Assembly (NCBI GenBank): GCA_021774735.1
Contig: JAJFIS010000021.1
Coordinates: forward strand, 146,979-210,978
Reading direction: 5' to 3'
Length of the DNA stretch: 64,000 nt
Source: Alphaproteobacteria bacterium
GTDB taxonomy: Bacteria > Pseudomonadota > Alphaproteobacteria > Sphingomonadales > Kordiimonadaceae
Every line of letters begins with the position of its first letter. The stretch's first letter is position 1. The position numbers were made by a program, and so were the translations under genes. The notes beneath the pieces are model-generated. The model did not search any database. It had not been told where the DNA came from and worked only from the letters and a program-made list of their open reading frames with translations. Positions 45,872 to 54,845 of the stretch are shown here, in pieces.

Positions 45872-47986
45872 TTACACTTGTCCTAACGTGCGAATTTTTG
45901 CCTTGGCGTGAATTTCATTTTGGCTCATGACAATGGTTTGTGGCCTCACACGCTCAATGATAGAGCGCACATATGGCCGAACAGCAGGGCTGGTCAATAA
46001 TATTGGCGATTCGCCTCGATCAGCTTGTTGGTCATAAATGATCCGAACCGCATTGATAAATTCTTGTAATTTGCTAGGGGGCATTGCTAGCTGCTTTTCT
46101 TCGGTGTTGCCGATTAAGCTTTCAGCAAAGGCCTGCTCCCATTCTGGCGATAGGCTAACCAGAACCACGAAGCCTTCGTGATTGTTATTGGCACTGCATA
46201 GTTGCCGGGCAAGCCGGGTGCGAACGTGCTCGGTGATGGAAACCAGATTTTGGGTGAAGCCTGTAGCCTCCGCGATACCTTCTAAAATGGTAGGTAGATC
46301 GCGGATAGAGACGCGCTCCCCGAGCAAATTTTGTAAGATACGCTGGATGCCACTAGTTGATATCTGGTTGGGCACGATATCGGCGATTAATTTTTGGTGG
46401 TCACTAGGCAAGTCATCCAACAGCTTCTGGGTTTCAGCATAAGACAGCAGATCTGGCATATTATCACGGATTATTTCGGTCAAATGGGTGGTAACAACGG
46501 TGGCTGCATCAACCACTGTATAGCCACGGAAATTGGCTTCTTCTTGTGAGCTGCTATCGACCCACATGGCAGGCAGGCCAAAGGCAGGCTCCGTTGTGGG
46601 TTCACCGGCCAGCGACACAGGTTCACCGCGCGGATCCATAACCAGCAACATGCCGGGGCGAATATCTCCGCGACCAGATTCGGTTTCTTTCACCCGAATG
46701 ACATAGGTATTAGCGGATAATTGCATGTTATCTAAGATGCGAACACTGGGCATTACAAAGCCCATTTCCGATGCCATTTGACGGCGAAGGGCCTTTATTT
46801 GGTCGGTCAGGCGAAAGCCCGTGTCATCATTGATAAGGGTTAAAAGACCGTAGCCCAGCTCAAGCCGGATAGAATCCAACGCTAAGGCCATTGAAATTGG
46901 TTCTTCAGCGGGCGCTACGTCGGTTTTCTCGGCCACTTCAGCTGCGGCTTTTTCCTTTACCTCGCGCTCACCACGCAAATCGATTGTATAGCCTAAATAG
47001 GCTAGGCCACCGCCGATAAGGGCGAAAGTGAAAAAAGGCATGCCGGGAAGGAAGCCGATGCCGAACAGTAAAACAGATGTAACGTAAAGGGCTTTGGGAT
47101 ATTTAGCGACTTGGCCAAAAAGGGCTTTATCGGTCGAGCCGCTCATGCCTGACTTTGTAACGAGTAAGCCCGCTGCGGTAGAGACTATTAAAGCAGGGAT
47201 TTGGCTGACGAGACCATCACCAATGGTTAAAATTGTGTAGCGGCTTGCGGCGTCAGCAAAACTCATTTCTTGCATCACAACGCCGACAATGATGCCGCCG
47301 ATAATATTGATGAAAGTGATAAGAAGACCTGCTATGGCATCGCCGCGAACAAATTTTGCCGCGCCGTCCATCGAGCCAAAGAAAGTACTTTCAGATTCCA
47401 ATTCTTTGCGCCGGTTGCGGGCACCATCCTCGTCGATAAGACCAGAGGATAAATCAGCATCAATCGCCATTTGCTTGCCGGGCATAGCATCAAGGGAAAA
47501 GCGTGCAGCAACCTCAGCAATACGGCCAGAACCTTTGGTTATGACGATGAAATTCACGATGATCAAGATGGTAAAAATGATGATGCCAATCACCACTTGG
47601 CCCTGCATCAAAAAATCACCAAAGGCCTGAATGACCCGCCCAGCCGCAGCAGGACCTGTGTGGCCATCGGCTAAAATAAGTCGGGTTGAAGCCAAGTTTA
47701 ACGATAATCGCAGCATGGTGACGATCAGCAGGATGGTCGGGAAGCTATTAAATTCCAGTGGTTTTTGAACGAATAGACAGTTCATCAAAACCAGAACAGA
47801 GACAGTGATTGAAATCGCCAGCATTACATCCAGCAACCAGCTAGGCATCGGCATGATCAACATGAAAAGGATCGCAACTACGCCGAAGGCTAATGCCACA
47901 TCGCCGCCGCGTAGCCGACCCAGAAAGCTAGCACTATTGCCAGCTGAGCCTTCTATGGTGCCTGATCCCGGATTACTATCCGCCAT
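45872..47986 (-). CDS. flhA: Flagellar export protein FlhA
   Basis: FlhA forms the nonameric ring of the flagellar export gate. The 704-residue protein has about eight N-terminal membrane helices, the FHIPEP-family block NSFPTILLIVTMLRLSLNLASTR-like region near residues 80-102, then DADLSSGLIDEDGARNRR (a conserved cytoplasmic loop), and a large cytoplasmic domain ending with chaperone-binding and linker features. Length and order are standard. It lies 38 bases behind flbD. Confidence 0.96.
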   Translation of the reverse strand: MADSNPGSGTIEGSAGNSASFLGRLRGGDVALAFGVVAILFMLIMPMPSWLLDVMLAISITVSVLVLMNCLFVQKPLEFNSFPTILLIVTMLRLSLNLASTRLILADGHTGPAAAGRVIQAFGDFLMQGQVVIGIIIFTILIIVNFIVITKGSGRIAEVAARFSLDAMPGKQMAIDADLSSGLIDEDGARNRRKELESESTFFGSMDGAAKFVRGDAIAGLLITFINIIGGIIVGVVMQEMSFADAASRYTILTIGDGLVSQIPALIVSTAAGLLVTKSGMSGSTDKALFGQVAKYPKALYVTSVLLFGIGFLPGMPFFTFALIGGGLAYLGYTIDLRGEREVKEKAAAEVAEKTDVAPAEEPISMALALDSIRLELGYGLLTLINDDTGFRLTDQIKALRRQMASEMGFVMPSVRILDNMQLSANTYVIRVKETESGRGDIRPGMLLVMDPRGEPVSLAGEPTTEPAFGLPAMWVDSSSQEEANFRGYTVVDAATVVTTHLTEIIRDNMPDLLSYAETQKLLDDLPSDHQKLIADIVPNQISTSGIQRILQNLLGERVSIRDLPTILEGIAEATGFTQNLVSITEHVRTRLARQLCSANNNHEGFVVLVSLSPEWEQAFAESLIGNTEEKQLAMPPSKLQEFINAVRIIYDQQADRGESPILLTSPAVRPYVRSIIERVRPQTIVMSQNEIHAKAKIRTLGQV

Positions 47987-48024
47987 TATTGTTTATCCGC
48001 CTGATTATGGTCATTGATTGAATG

Positions 48025-49434
48025 TTAAAGTGCTGCTGGTGTGCCACTGTCACCCGGTTGTGGAACCACCATGCCATCCGACTGGTATAAATTCAGCTTA
48101 TTCCTAAGCGTTCGAATGGAAATACCTAAAATATTTGCCGCATGGGTTCGGTTGCCAAGGCAATGTTTCAAAGTATCAATGATCAGGTCACGTTCAACTT
48201 CGGCTACGGTTCTGCCAACCAGTACAGCTTGTTCCCCAGGCATTTCCGCGTCGCTGTCAGCAATAATGCCTGATGTTGATGCAGTTGCTGTAGAGGTAGC
48301 ACCAATTGCTTGGCCGCCTAGGCCCGTTAAATTACCGCTGGCATCGGGTAGCATAATAGCAGCGCTGCTAATGGTGTCCCCCGTGGCTAGTAAGACTGAA
48401 CGGTGAATTGTATTTTCCAATTCCCGCACATTGCCGGGCCACGAATGGGTCATAAGCTGTGCCAGCGCTTCGTCAGTTATGGGGCGCTTCTCCAAGCTAT
48501 TAATTTCAGCGTATTTGGTCGCAAAATGTTGGGCAAGGGCTTTGATATCAGCGGGGCGTTCCTTCAATGAGGGCACTCGCAAGGTCACTACATTTAGACG
48601 GAAAAATAGATCCTCACGGAAATTGCCGCTTTTAACTTCACTTTGCAGATTGCGGTTTGAAGTGGCAATGATCCGAATGTTCACCTCAACAGGCTTTGTG
48701 CCGCCAACGCGGTCAATCTCACGTTCCTGAATGGCCCGAAGCAGCTTTGCTTGCATGCGAACATCCATCTCGGAAATTTCATCCAGCAATAGAGTGCCAC
48801 CATCGGCCTCTTCAAATTTACCTATACGCCGAGCTATAGCACCAGTGAAGGCACCCTTTTCATGGCCAAAGAGTTCTGATTCTAGCAAATTTTCTGGAAT
48901 GGCAGCACAATTTACTGAAACAAATTGTTTTGCCGCACGCTTGCTTTTTTGGTGTAGGTGCCGCGCCATCACCTCTTTACCCGTACCACTATCTCCTGTG
49001 ATCATAATGGAGGCTTCGCTGGGAGCCACTTGATCAGCTAGAGCGATCACATTTTTCATCACTTGGTCTCGGTAAATAAAGGTCTGACTATCTTCTGTAA
49101 CGGCCTCTAAGACTGCGGCAATAAGCTCGGCGTCTGGTGGTAGTGGTATATATTCCTTAGCCCCGCCGCGAATGGCGGCTGCGGCAATTTTTGGGTCCGT
49201 ACCAATACCACAAGCCACAACTGGAATGGAGAAATGCTCTTTTCGCAGAAGCGGTATTAATGTTGGAATGCCCAAGCCTATTTCCACCATCAACAGGTCG
49301 GCACCTCGACTACGCAAAATGGTCATTGCCGTATCAAAGTCATTGGCGTGGGTTACTTGTGCACCGCGCTCCATGGCGATTTGGCTAGCAGCACCCAACT
49401 GTCCGTTCAGGGTTCCCACAATCAACAATCGCAT
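48025..49434 (-). CDS. flbD: Sigma-54-dependent flagellar regulator FlbD
   Basis: FlbD activates late flagellar genes with sigma-54. The degenerate receiver (residues 1-120) has Glu51 (LLMVEIGL) where the phospho-acceptor Asp is expected and lacks the N-terminal acidic pair (LLIVGTLN). The AAA+ domain is intact: GDSGTGKE as Walker A, ESELFGHEKGAFTGA with the sigma-54 contact loop, and GGTLLLDEISEMD as Walker B. The Fis-type helix-turn-helix near the end reads NRTHAANILGISIRTLRNKL. The protein is very similar to Caulobacter FlbD in layout. AGGAGAT precedes the ATG. Its trans-acting partner FliX is not in the window. Confidence 0.94.
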   Translation of the reverse strand: MRLLIVGTLNGQLGAASQIAMERGAQVTHANDFDTAMTILRSRGADLLMVEIGLGIPTLIPLLRKEHFSIPVVACGIGTDPKIAAAAIRGGAKEYIPLPPDAELIAAVLEAVTEDSQTFIYRDQVMKNVIALADQVAPSEASIMITGDSGTGKEVMARHLHQKSKRAAKQFVSVNCAAIPENLLESELFGHEKGAFTGAIARRIGKFEEADGGTLLLDEISEMDVRMQAKLLRAIQEREIDRVGGTKPVEVNIRIIATSNRNLQSEVKSGNFREDLFFRLNVVTLRVPSLKERPADIKALAQHFATKYAEINSLEKRPITDEALAQLMTHSWPGNVRELENTIHRSVLLATGDTISSAAIMLPDASGNLTGLGGQAIGATSTATASTSGIIADSDAEMPGEQAVLVGRTVAEVERDLIIDTLKHCLGNRTHAANILGISIRTLRNKLNLYQSDGMVVPQPGDSGTPAAL

Positions 49435-49468
49435 TTATATATCTCCTCTTTCCCAGCTTAGTAGCGCG

Positions 49469-50233
49469 TTACTTAAAATGTGTAACCCGATCAGCCGGAG
49501 GCAAAACCGTATTCAAAAGCATTTCAAGACGCCTAGGGTTTTCACGGCGACTGATCGACGCTGCGCCCATAGCGTATAAGTTATTTAATAAGTTTTCTTC
49601 GATTGAGCATTGTTCAGCTTTGGCGGCAAGGGGAATGAATACCAATTGGGCTAAAACCGCACCATAAAAAGTGGTAAGCAAGGCCACTGCCATCGAAGGC
49701 CCTATTAGGGCAGGGTCGTCTAAATTACCAAGCATCTGCACCAAGCCAATCAGCGTGCCGATTAAGCCCATGGCTGGAGCGATATCCCCCATTCGGCGCA
49801 AAATGTCGATCGCCATGCCGTGGCGGCCAGAAATGGTGCCGGAATCGCGGCGTAGATTTTGTTCAATATCTTCTGCACTATTGCCGTCGATAACCATAGT
49901 GATGGCTTTCAACAGAAAAGGTGTGTCTTTCAGCCGGGGCAGAATTTTTTCCATACCAAGCAGGTCTTGATGCTTGCGGGATTCTGCAGCTAGTTTTAGC
50001 AGTCTAACGGCTTCACCTGATAAATTGCCCCCATTGTGTCTAAGTACCTGCCAAATATTGGCCGGTACTGAAATGATGTCTGAGGGCCTATAACTGATTG
50101 CGGTGACGGCGAAAGTACCTAAAACGACGATAAGTAGCCCTTGAACATTCCAATAAGCAAGCGGCGTACCGCCAAGTGCTATGGCCCCTATAATAAGGGA
50201 GAAAGCGATAATCATACCAAAGATCGTGCTCAT
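49469..50233 (-). CDS. motA: Flagellar motor stator protein MotA (MotA/TolQ/ExbB family)
   Basis: The 254-residue protein has about four membrane helices and the family core GDIAPAMGLIGTLIGLVQML with LLTTFYGAVLAQLVFIPLA. MotA forms the ion channel of the stator with MotB. The start at 50233 (MSTIFGMII) carries GGAGAG; an upstream in-frame start would add a soluble extension before the first helix. No motB is adjacent, so the partner must be elsewhere. It lies between fliN and flbD. Confidence 0.9.
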   Translation of the reverse strand: MSTIFGMIIAFSLIIGAIALGGTPLAYWNVQGLLIVVLGTFAVTAISYRPSDIISVPANIWQVLRHNGGNLSGEAVRLLKLAAESRKHQDLLGMEKILPRLKDTPFLLKAITMVIDGNSAEDIEQNLRRDSGTISGRHGMAIDILRRMGDIAPAMGLIGTLIGLVQMLGNLDDPALIGPSMAVALLTTFYGAVLAQLVFIPLAAKAEQCSIEENLLNNLYAMGAASISRRENPRRLEMLLNTVLPPADRVTHFK

Positions 50234-50311
50234 ATGCTTTGTCTCTCCAAAAGGCCGGAAATGAGTCCGGCGATCATCCCAGTAGCCCCCACCAAGCACG
50301 GTGAAGATCGG

Positions 50312-50671
50312 TTAAGCCGTTGTGCCGGCTGTTTTAATTATTTCAGTCATGGTGACCCCAAGGTGATCTTCCACCAGCACCACTTCGCCCCGCGCAACTA
50401 AGCGATTGTTAACATAAATATCAATGGCCTCGCCCACTTTACGGTCAAGTTCAATAACAGCACCAGGGGCTAGTTTCAAAAGTTGGTTGACCTCTAAGGT
50501 AGACCTGCCAAGCACCGCTTGCACTTGAACTGGCACGTCAAATACGGGCTCAAGGTCAGACCCACTACGCACTTGCGTGTCATCCCGGCGGGCGAGCTCT
50601 GGTCCACCGGTGGTCCCACTTTCTAACTCTTCTAAGCCCACTGATGAATTGCCTGTTTCTTCATCTGACAT
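50312..50671 (-). CDS. fliN: Flagellar motor switch protein FliN
   Basis: The 119-residue protein carries one C-terminal SpoA domain (VFDVPVQVQAVLGRSTLEVNQLLKLAPGAVIELD..., about residues 42-115), the hallmark of FliN, with a low-complexity acidic N-terminus. FliN builds the C-ring and binds FliH and CheY-P. A GGAGAAA site precedes the ATG. It follows fliH by 38 bases. Confidence 0.93.
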   Translation of the reverse strand: MSDEETGNSSVGLEELESGTTGGPELARRDDTQVRSGSDLEPVFDVPVQVQAVLGRSTLEVNQLLKLAPGAVIELDRKVGEAIDIYVNNRLVARGEVVLVEDHLGVTMTEIIKTAGTTA

Positions 50672-50709
50672 TTTAGTTTCTCCTCATCATCTCACTATTG
50701 GGAAAAATA

Positions 50710-51369
50710 TTATTCACCAAGGGTTTGTGCATCACGCATAGGCGGCGATAAATGGTCTTGTTCACCAGAATTGACAAATCGTTGCACGATGGTTTCTATT
50801 TCACTCATGATTTCATCTAAGTTTCGCTCCGCGCCGCCATCGGGCCATTCCACACGGCAGTCAGCAGGGCCTAAGCTGGTGTCGGCGAGTAAGACCACAT
50901 CGCCTTGAAAGCCATTAGAAAGCGTAAGACTTTCAAGCTGTTTGCTTAAAGGGTCCACCATGTCACTATGAACCCGAACAACAATACGAGCTTCGCGCTG
51001 ACACAGGGTTAAACAGTCTCCCACCAAAGCTTCTATTTCAGCCATAGGCTTTGCTTTGATCAGGGCAGGGGCTAATTTGGCGCTAATGGCATAAGCAAGT
51101 TGGGTCGCTTCTTCGCGAATCTTAACCTCGGAAGTTTCTCGGTCTTTAAATAGCGCCGAAGCAGTTTCTGTTATGGCAGCCAACGATTGGGCAATAGAGT
51201 TTTCAATCTCAGCGAAGGCTTGCGTCCGGCCCTCCTCAATACCCAACGTTTGAGCTTCAACCCGAGCAGTATCTAAGGCTGTGGCTGCGCTTGTTTTTCT
51301 TTGCGCTTGCGGGTTTCTACGCCCACTTTCAAACTCATTATTGAATGTAAATTTTACGGTTTCCATCAT
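50710..51369 (-). CDS. fliH: Flagellar assembly protein FliH
   Basis: The 219-residue protein is read as FliH, the regulator of FliI; in Caulobacter the same gene is known as flbE. Support comes from position between fliG and fliN, the helical N-terminal half (RVEAQTLGIEEGRTQAFAE and following), and the C-terminal pattern ILADTSLGPADCRVEWPDGG-like end, which is typical of FliH/YscL/V-ATPase E-type proteins. The first two codons are both Met, so the start is 51369 or 51366. It is six bases behind fliG. Confidence 0.85.
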   Translation of the reverse strand: MMETVKFTFNNEFESGRRNPQAQRKTSAATALDTARVEAQTLGIEEGRTQAFAEIENSIAQSLAAITETASALFKDRETSEVKIREEATQLAYAISAKLAPALIKAKPMAEIEALVGDCLTLCQREARIVVRVHSDMVDPLSKQLESLTLSNGFQGDVVLLADTSLGPADCRVEWPDGGAERNLDEIMSEIETIVQRFVNSGEQDHLSPPMRDAQTLGE

Positions 51370-51375
51370 TCTACT

Positions 51376-52395
51376 CTAATATACTAGCTCGTCTTCGCCT
51401 TTGCTGTCAGAGAGAACAATCTCACCTGATTCAGCAAGCTCTTTGGCTTTGTTGACCATTTCCATTTGGGCTTCGTCAACATCACGTAAACGGACAGGGC
51501 CCATTGCTTCCATATCCTCCCGCAGAATTTTTGCTGCGCGCTCGGACATGTTTGAAAAGAACAAATCGCGCAATGTGTCCGATGCACCCTTCATAGACAT
51601 TGCCAATTTATCTTTTTCAATATTACGCAGCAATGTTTGCACGCCGCCGGGGTCCAACTTGGCCAGATCTTCGAATGTGAACATTAAAGCGCGGATGCGT
51701 TCAGCAGCTTCTCGGTTTCTGTCTTCAAGGGAGGCAAGGAAGCGGGCTTCTGAACTGCGATCAAGATAGTTGAAAATTTCTGCAATAGTTTCGTGGCTAT
51801 CCCGCTGGTTGGTACGGGCTAGGTTGTTCATAAATTCAACCCTGAGCGTCTGCTCTACTTTATCCAAAATATCTTTTTGGACGGCTTCCATTCGCAGCAT
51901 ACGCATTATGACTTCCATGGTGAAATCTTCGGGTAGAACGGATAGAACCCGTGCGGCATGCTCGGCCTTAATTTTTTGCAATACCACAGCAACGGTTTGG
52001 GGGTACTCATTTTTTAAATAGGACGCTAGAACAACCTCATTAACATTGCCAAGCTTGTCCCACATGGTGCGTCCTGCGGGTCCACGAATCTCATCCATAA
52101 TCGAACTGACGCGGTCTCCGGGCAATATTTTGCCGAGAAGGCGCTCGGTACTTTCAAAGGAGCCATTGAGATTGCCCACGGAGGAAACTTGAGAAGCAAA
52201 ATCGACAAAAAGATCTTCGATGGCATTGGCGGCCACGGGGCCTAGTTTAGCCATATGTTGAGACAATTCTTTCACCTCATCATCGCTGAGGTTTTCCCAC
52301 AGATTCCGGCTGAAATCCTCACCGATAGCTAACATGAATGCCGCCGCCTTTTGAGGGCCGGACATTCGGGTATATTGTTCAATTTTTTCGCTCAT
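51376..52395 (-). CDS. fliG: Flagellar motor switch protein FliG
   Basis: FliG couples the stator to rotation and mounts on FliF. The 339-residue protein shows the three helical domains; [17 protein letters not shown] near the N-terminus and the torque-generating C-terminal segment [11 protein letters not shown] with [20 protein letters not shown] are typical. It follows fliF by 13 bases and precedes fliH by six in the same operon. Confidence 0.95.
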   Translation of the reverse strand: MSEKIEQYTRMSGPQKAAAFMLAIGEDFSRNLWENLSDDEVKELSQHMAKLGPVAANAIEDLFVDFASQVSSVGNLNGSFESTERLLGKILPGDRVSSIMDEIRGPAGRTMWDKLGNVNEVVLASYLKNEYPQTVAVVLQKIKAEHAARVLSVLPEDFTMEVIMRMLRMEAVQKDILDKVEQTLRVEFMNNLARTNQRDSHETIAEIFNYLDRSSEARFLASLEDRNREAAERIRALMFTFEDLAKLDPGGVQTLLRNIEKDKLAMSMKGASDTLRDLFFSNMSERAAKILREDMEAMGPVRLRDVDEAQMEMVNKAKELAESGEIVLSDSKGEDELVY

Positions 52396-52408
52396 TATAT
52401 GTGCCTAA

Positions 52409-54139
52409 CTAGTCGGTATATAACCATGAACGAATGATCGAAACCGTTTCATCCGGGTGGGTTTTAACAATCTCAGAAACTTTGGATATGGCGGATTCCT
52501 GCACCCGCCCACCGACCTGAGCCACATCAATTTTGGTAGCAATCTTCATATTAGAATCAGAAAGCTGGCCACTGGCTCTAGCTTCATTAAGTGCAGCTGT
52601 CGCTTCTTCATCTCCTGACATAGCGGCGGCAACCAAATCTTCAGCGGAAAAATCAGCTGGGCCAGACAGCGCAGGTGCCATACCACCCCCAGATTGGTTG
52701 GTGATAGCGGCTGCATCATGGGGAGCGCTTTCTGGGATAGCTTCTAATATCCGTGAAACTACGGGGCGCACAATTAACAGTAGGAATAATATACCCAACA
52801 AGCCCAAGATCGTGGGTTGGACAAAGCTAATGACCTTGTTGCCATCAAACCCAAAAAGGTCAAACTCTGGCTCTTCGGCAACAAAAACTGGCGGTGGCGC
52901 AAATCGCAAGCTAGTAAAAGTTATGTCAGGGTTAGACGTAACACCATTTGCATCTGTCGTAATATTGTCATTGGCAACTAAAGGCAAAGCCGAAGAAACT
53001 AGGGCCGACATATCCGCCATATTTTGTTGCGGCCAAGGGGCATAGGTGACCGTGCCATCAGCAGCGGTTGTTGGTTGTTGATCAACCACGACAGAGACCC
53101 GCATGTCGGTCATTTGGCCGGGTTCCGTTGTTTTGACACTTTCGGTGCTGCCATTCACGAAACGGCGGGTTTCATTGGTTTCATTAGTGTTAGATCCTGA
53201 TCCACCACCTGCAGGTGTTGCCCCCGCCGTATTATCGGCCACGCCAACTTGACCACCAGCGCCACTGGTATCTTCGCTGCTTTTTTCTACAGATGTAGAT
53301 TCAGATAAGACGCCCTCAGGGTCATAAGTCGTGGTTTTCTCCGTTAAGCGATCCATGGTCATATCCACAGAAACTTGGGCCCGCACTTTGCCAGGACCAA
53401 CGATGGGCTCTAACAATTGCTCAATTTTTTCACGGTAATAATTTTCTTTCGCAACCCGTGCTTCTTCAAGGGTTGAAAAGGCAGCATTGTCTGTTGAGCC
53501 AGCACCGTTAGCGAGCAAGCGGCCTGTTGTGTCAGTGATGGTGACCCGCTCAGCGGTTAAGCCGGGGATGGCTGAAGCAACTAAAGACTGAATTGCTGTG
53601 GCTTGGCGTGGTCCAATACCGCCACCCTGATTATTAATCATAACCGAGGCACTGGCTTCGTTGCTGGCGGAGGCAAAAGGCCGCCTATCCTGCATGACCA
53701 AATGAACCCTTGCATCACGCACACCTTGAATGAAGCGAATGGTGCGGGCCAGTTCGCCTTCCATGGCACGAACATAGTTGATTTCAATTTCTTTGCTGGT
53801 CTGCCCAAAACGATCTTGGTCAAAAAGTTCTTTTCCGACCACGCTGCCAGACAGACCTTCCCCTGCGAGCGATATACGCATCAAATCACGTTGGTCGATG
53901 GGAACCGATACCGAACTGCCACCGGGGCCAAGCTTATAGGGTACATTTTGAGCTTCTAATCTTTGAACGATGGCATTTGCATCGGCAGGCTCTAAGTCCG
54001 TGAAAAGAATAGCATAGGGGGCCTGATTAAGCTGCCCCATTACCGAAGTGAAAAAATAAAAAGATCCAATTGCTATGATGCCGAATGTTAGAAGTCGCCC
54101 GGCTCCAAGCGATCTTATGAACTGTAAAAGCCCTTCCAA
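52409..54139 (-). CDS. fliF: Flagellar MS-ring protein FliF
   Basis: FliF makes the MS ring. The 576-residue protein has two membrane helices (about residues 17-33 and 440-460), a periplasmic region with LFTDLEPADANAIVQRLEAQN and ARVHLVMQDRRPFA, a low-complexity Gly/Thr/Asn-rich insert (around 290-330) and a short C-terminal cytoplasmic tail that binds FliG. It is the first gene of the fliF-fliG-fliH-fliN-motA-flbD-flhA-flhF-flhG cluster, with a possible CtrA box about 100 bases upstream. Confidence 0.95.
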   Translation of the reverse strand: MEGLLQFIRSLGAGRLLTFGIIAIGSFYFFTSVMGQLNQAPYAILFTDLEPADANAIVQRLEAQNVPYKLGPGGSSVSVPIDQRDLMRISLAGEGLSGSVVGKELFDQDRFGQTSKEIEINYVRAMEGELARTIRFIQGVRDARVHLVMQDRRPFASASNEASASVMINNQGGGIGPRQATAIQSLVASAIPGLTAERVTITDTTGRLLANGAGSTDNAAFSTLEEARVAKENYYREKIEQLLEPIVGPGKVRAQVSVDMTMDRLTEKTTTYDPEGVLSESTSVEKSSEDTSGAGGQVGVADNTAGATPAGGGSGSNTNETNETRRFVNGSTESVKTTEPGQMTDMRVSVVVDQQPTTAADGTVTYAPWPQQNMADMSALVSSALPLVANDNITTDANGVTSNPDITFTSLRFAPPPVFVAEEPEFDLFGFDGNKVISFVQPTILGLLGILFLLLIVRPVVSRILEAIPESAPHDAAAITNQSGGGMAPALSGPADFSAEDLVAAAMSGDEEATAALNEARASGQLSDSNMKIATKIDVAQVGGRVQESAISKVSEIVKTHPDETVSIIRSWLYTD

Positions 54140-54238
54140 TGTACGCCCCTTATCAATTTACCTGATCATCTGCGCTGTTTTGCCTGACAGCTACAGAGTT
54201 TTAGCTTTGAATACAAATTCTTACAATAGTATGAACCC

Positions 54239-54274
54239 GTAAACAGAATATTAAAGCTAGGCAAAAATTGCCTA
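54239..54274 (-). promoter_or_regulatory. Candidate CtrA box and palindrome upstream of fliF
   Basis: Read on the minus strand, TTAA-TATTCTG-TTTAC (54239-54254) differs by one base from TTAA-N7-TTAAC. Directly upstream of it lies a perfect inverted repeat, TAGGCAA-N3-TTGCCTA (54258-54274). The pair sits 100-135 bases before the fliF start. The palindrome may be an operator or a weak terminator for sciP. Confidence 0.45.
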
Positions 54275-54378
54275 ATATCCAAGTAAAAAATTAAATAAAT
54301 TTGCCCTTTGGCACACTCAAGCCAAAAGACTGGATAATATTATCTTTTGCCGGAGCAGTATAGGGGAGAAAAGACACT

Positions 54379-54663
54379 TTAGGGACGTGTGCTACGATAT
54401 TGTTGAGTGCGGGTGATTCGCAACCCCGGCAAACCATTACGCTCGATAGCATTCTGCCAAGAAATAAATTCTTCAACGCTTAAACAGTATCGCGAACAGG
54501 CCTCTTCAAGTGTCAGCAGACCCCCTCGGACCGCAGCCACAACCTCTGCCTTACGGTGGATTACCCAGCGTTTGGTTGATGGAGGTGGAAGATCATTTAA
54601 TGTTAAAGACTGACCGTTTGGGCCAATAACATTGACCACCTTTGCCGCGCCTAGTTCGTTCAT
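54379..54663 (-). CDS. sciP: CtrA inhibitor SciP (DUF1153)
   Basis: SciP is a small helix-turn-helix protein that binds CtrA and prevents activation of its targets; its gene is itself activated by CtrA in Caulobacter. The 94-residue product has the family core LPPPSTKRWVIHRKAEVVAA and LTLEEACSRYCLSVEEFISW, with a short N-terminal extension. An exact CtrA consensus lies 75-90 bases upstream. Its place at the head of the flagellar cluster, upstream of fliF, is noteworthy. Confidence 0.93.
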   Translation of the reverse strand: MNELGAAKVVNVIGPNGQSLTLNDLPPPSTKRWVIHRKAEVVAAVRGGLLTLEEACSRYCLSVEEFISWQNAIERNGLPGLRITRTQQYRSTRP

Positions 54664-54736
54664 AAAGGCTACTCCTCAAAACTTTATTGTTCAATAGCCT
54701 AAGGAACTGGGCTTAAAAAAACGCTAATAAGCAGGG

Positions 54737-54752
54737 TTAATTTCTTATTAAA
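54737..54752 (-). promoter_or_regulatory. CtrA box upstream of sciP (exact consensus)
   Basis: On the minus strand the sequence is TTAA-TAAGAAA-TTAAC, reading towards sciP with the canonical 7-base spacer; the terminal C is the complement of the G at 54736. It is the best CtrA match in the window and supports CtrA-driven expression of its own inhibitor. Confidence 0.7.
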
Positions 54753-54765
54753 CATTGGTCAAAAT

Positions 54766-54802
54766 AAAAGGACCCCGGTCAATACTGATCGAGATCCTTT
54801 TT
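54766..54802 (-). terminator. Terminator of the hook operon
   Basis: AAAAGGA (54766-54772) pairs with TCCTTTT (54795-54801), with an inner helix CGGTCA/TGATCG. On the minus strand it follows the flgE stop by about 45 bases and ends in TTTTATTTT. It isolates flgE from sciP. Confidence 0.7.
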
Positions 54803-54845
54803 AAACTATTCTATGGGAGCTAATTTTTAACCCCTAAGAGCTTTT

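Noticed and set aside
54301..54316. TGGCAC near 54310 as a sigma-54 -24 box
   Set aside because: No TTGC follows at the required distance on either strand.
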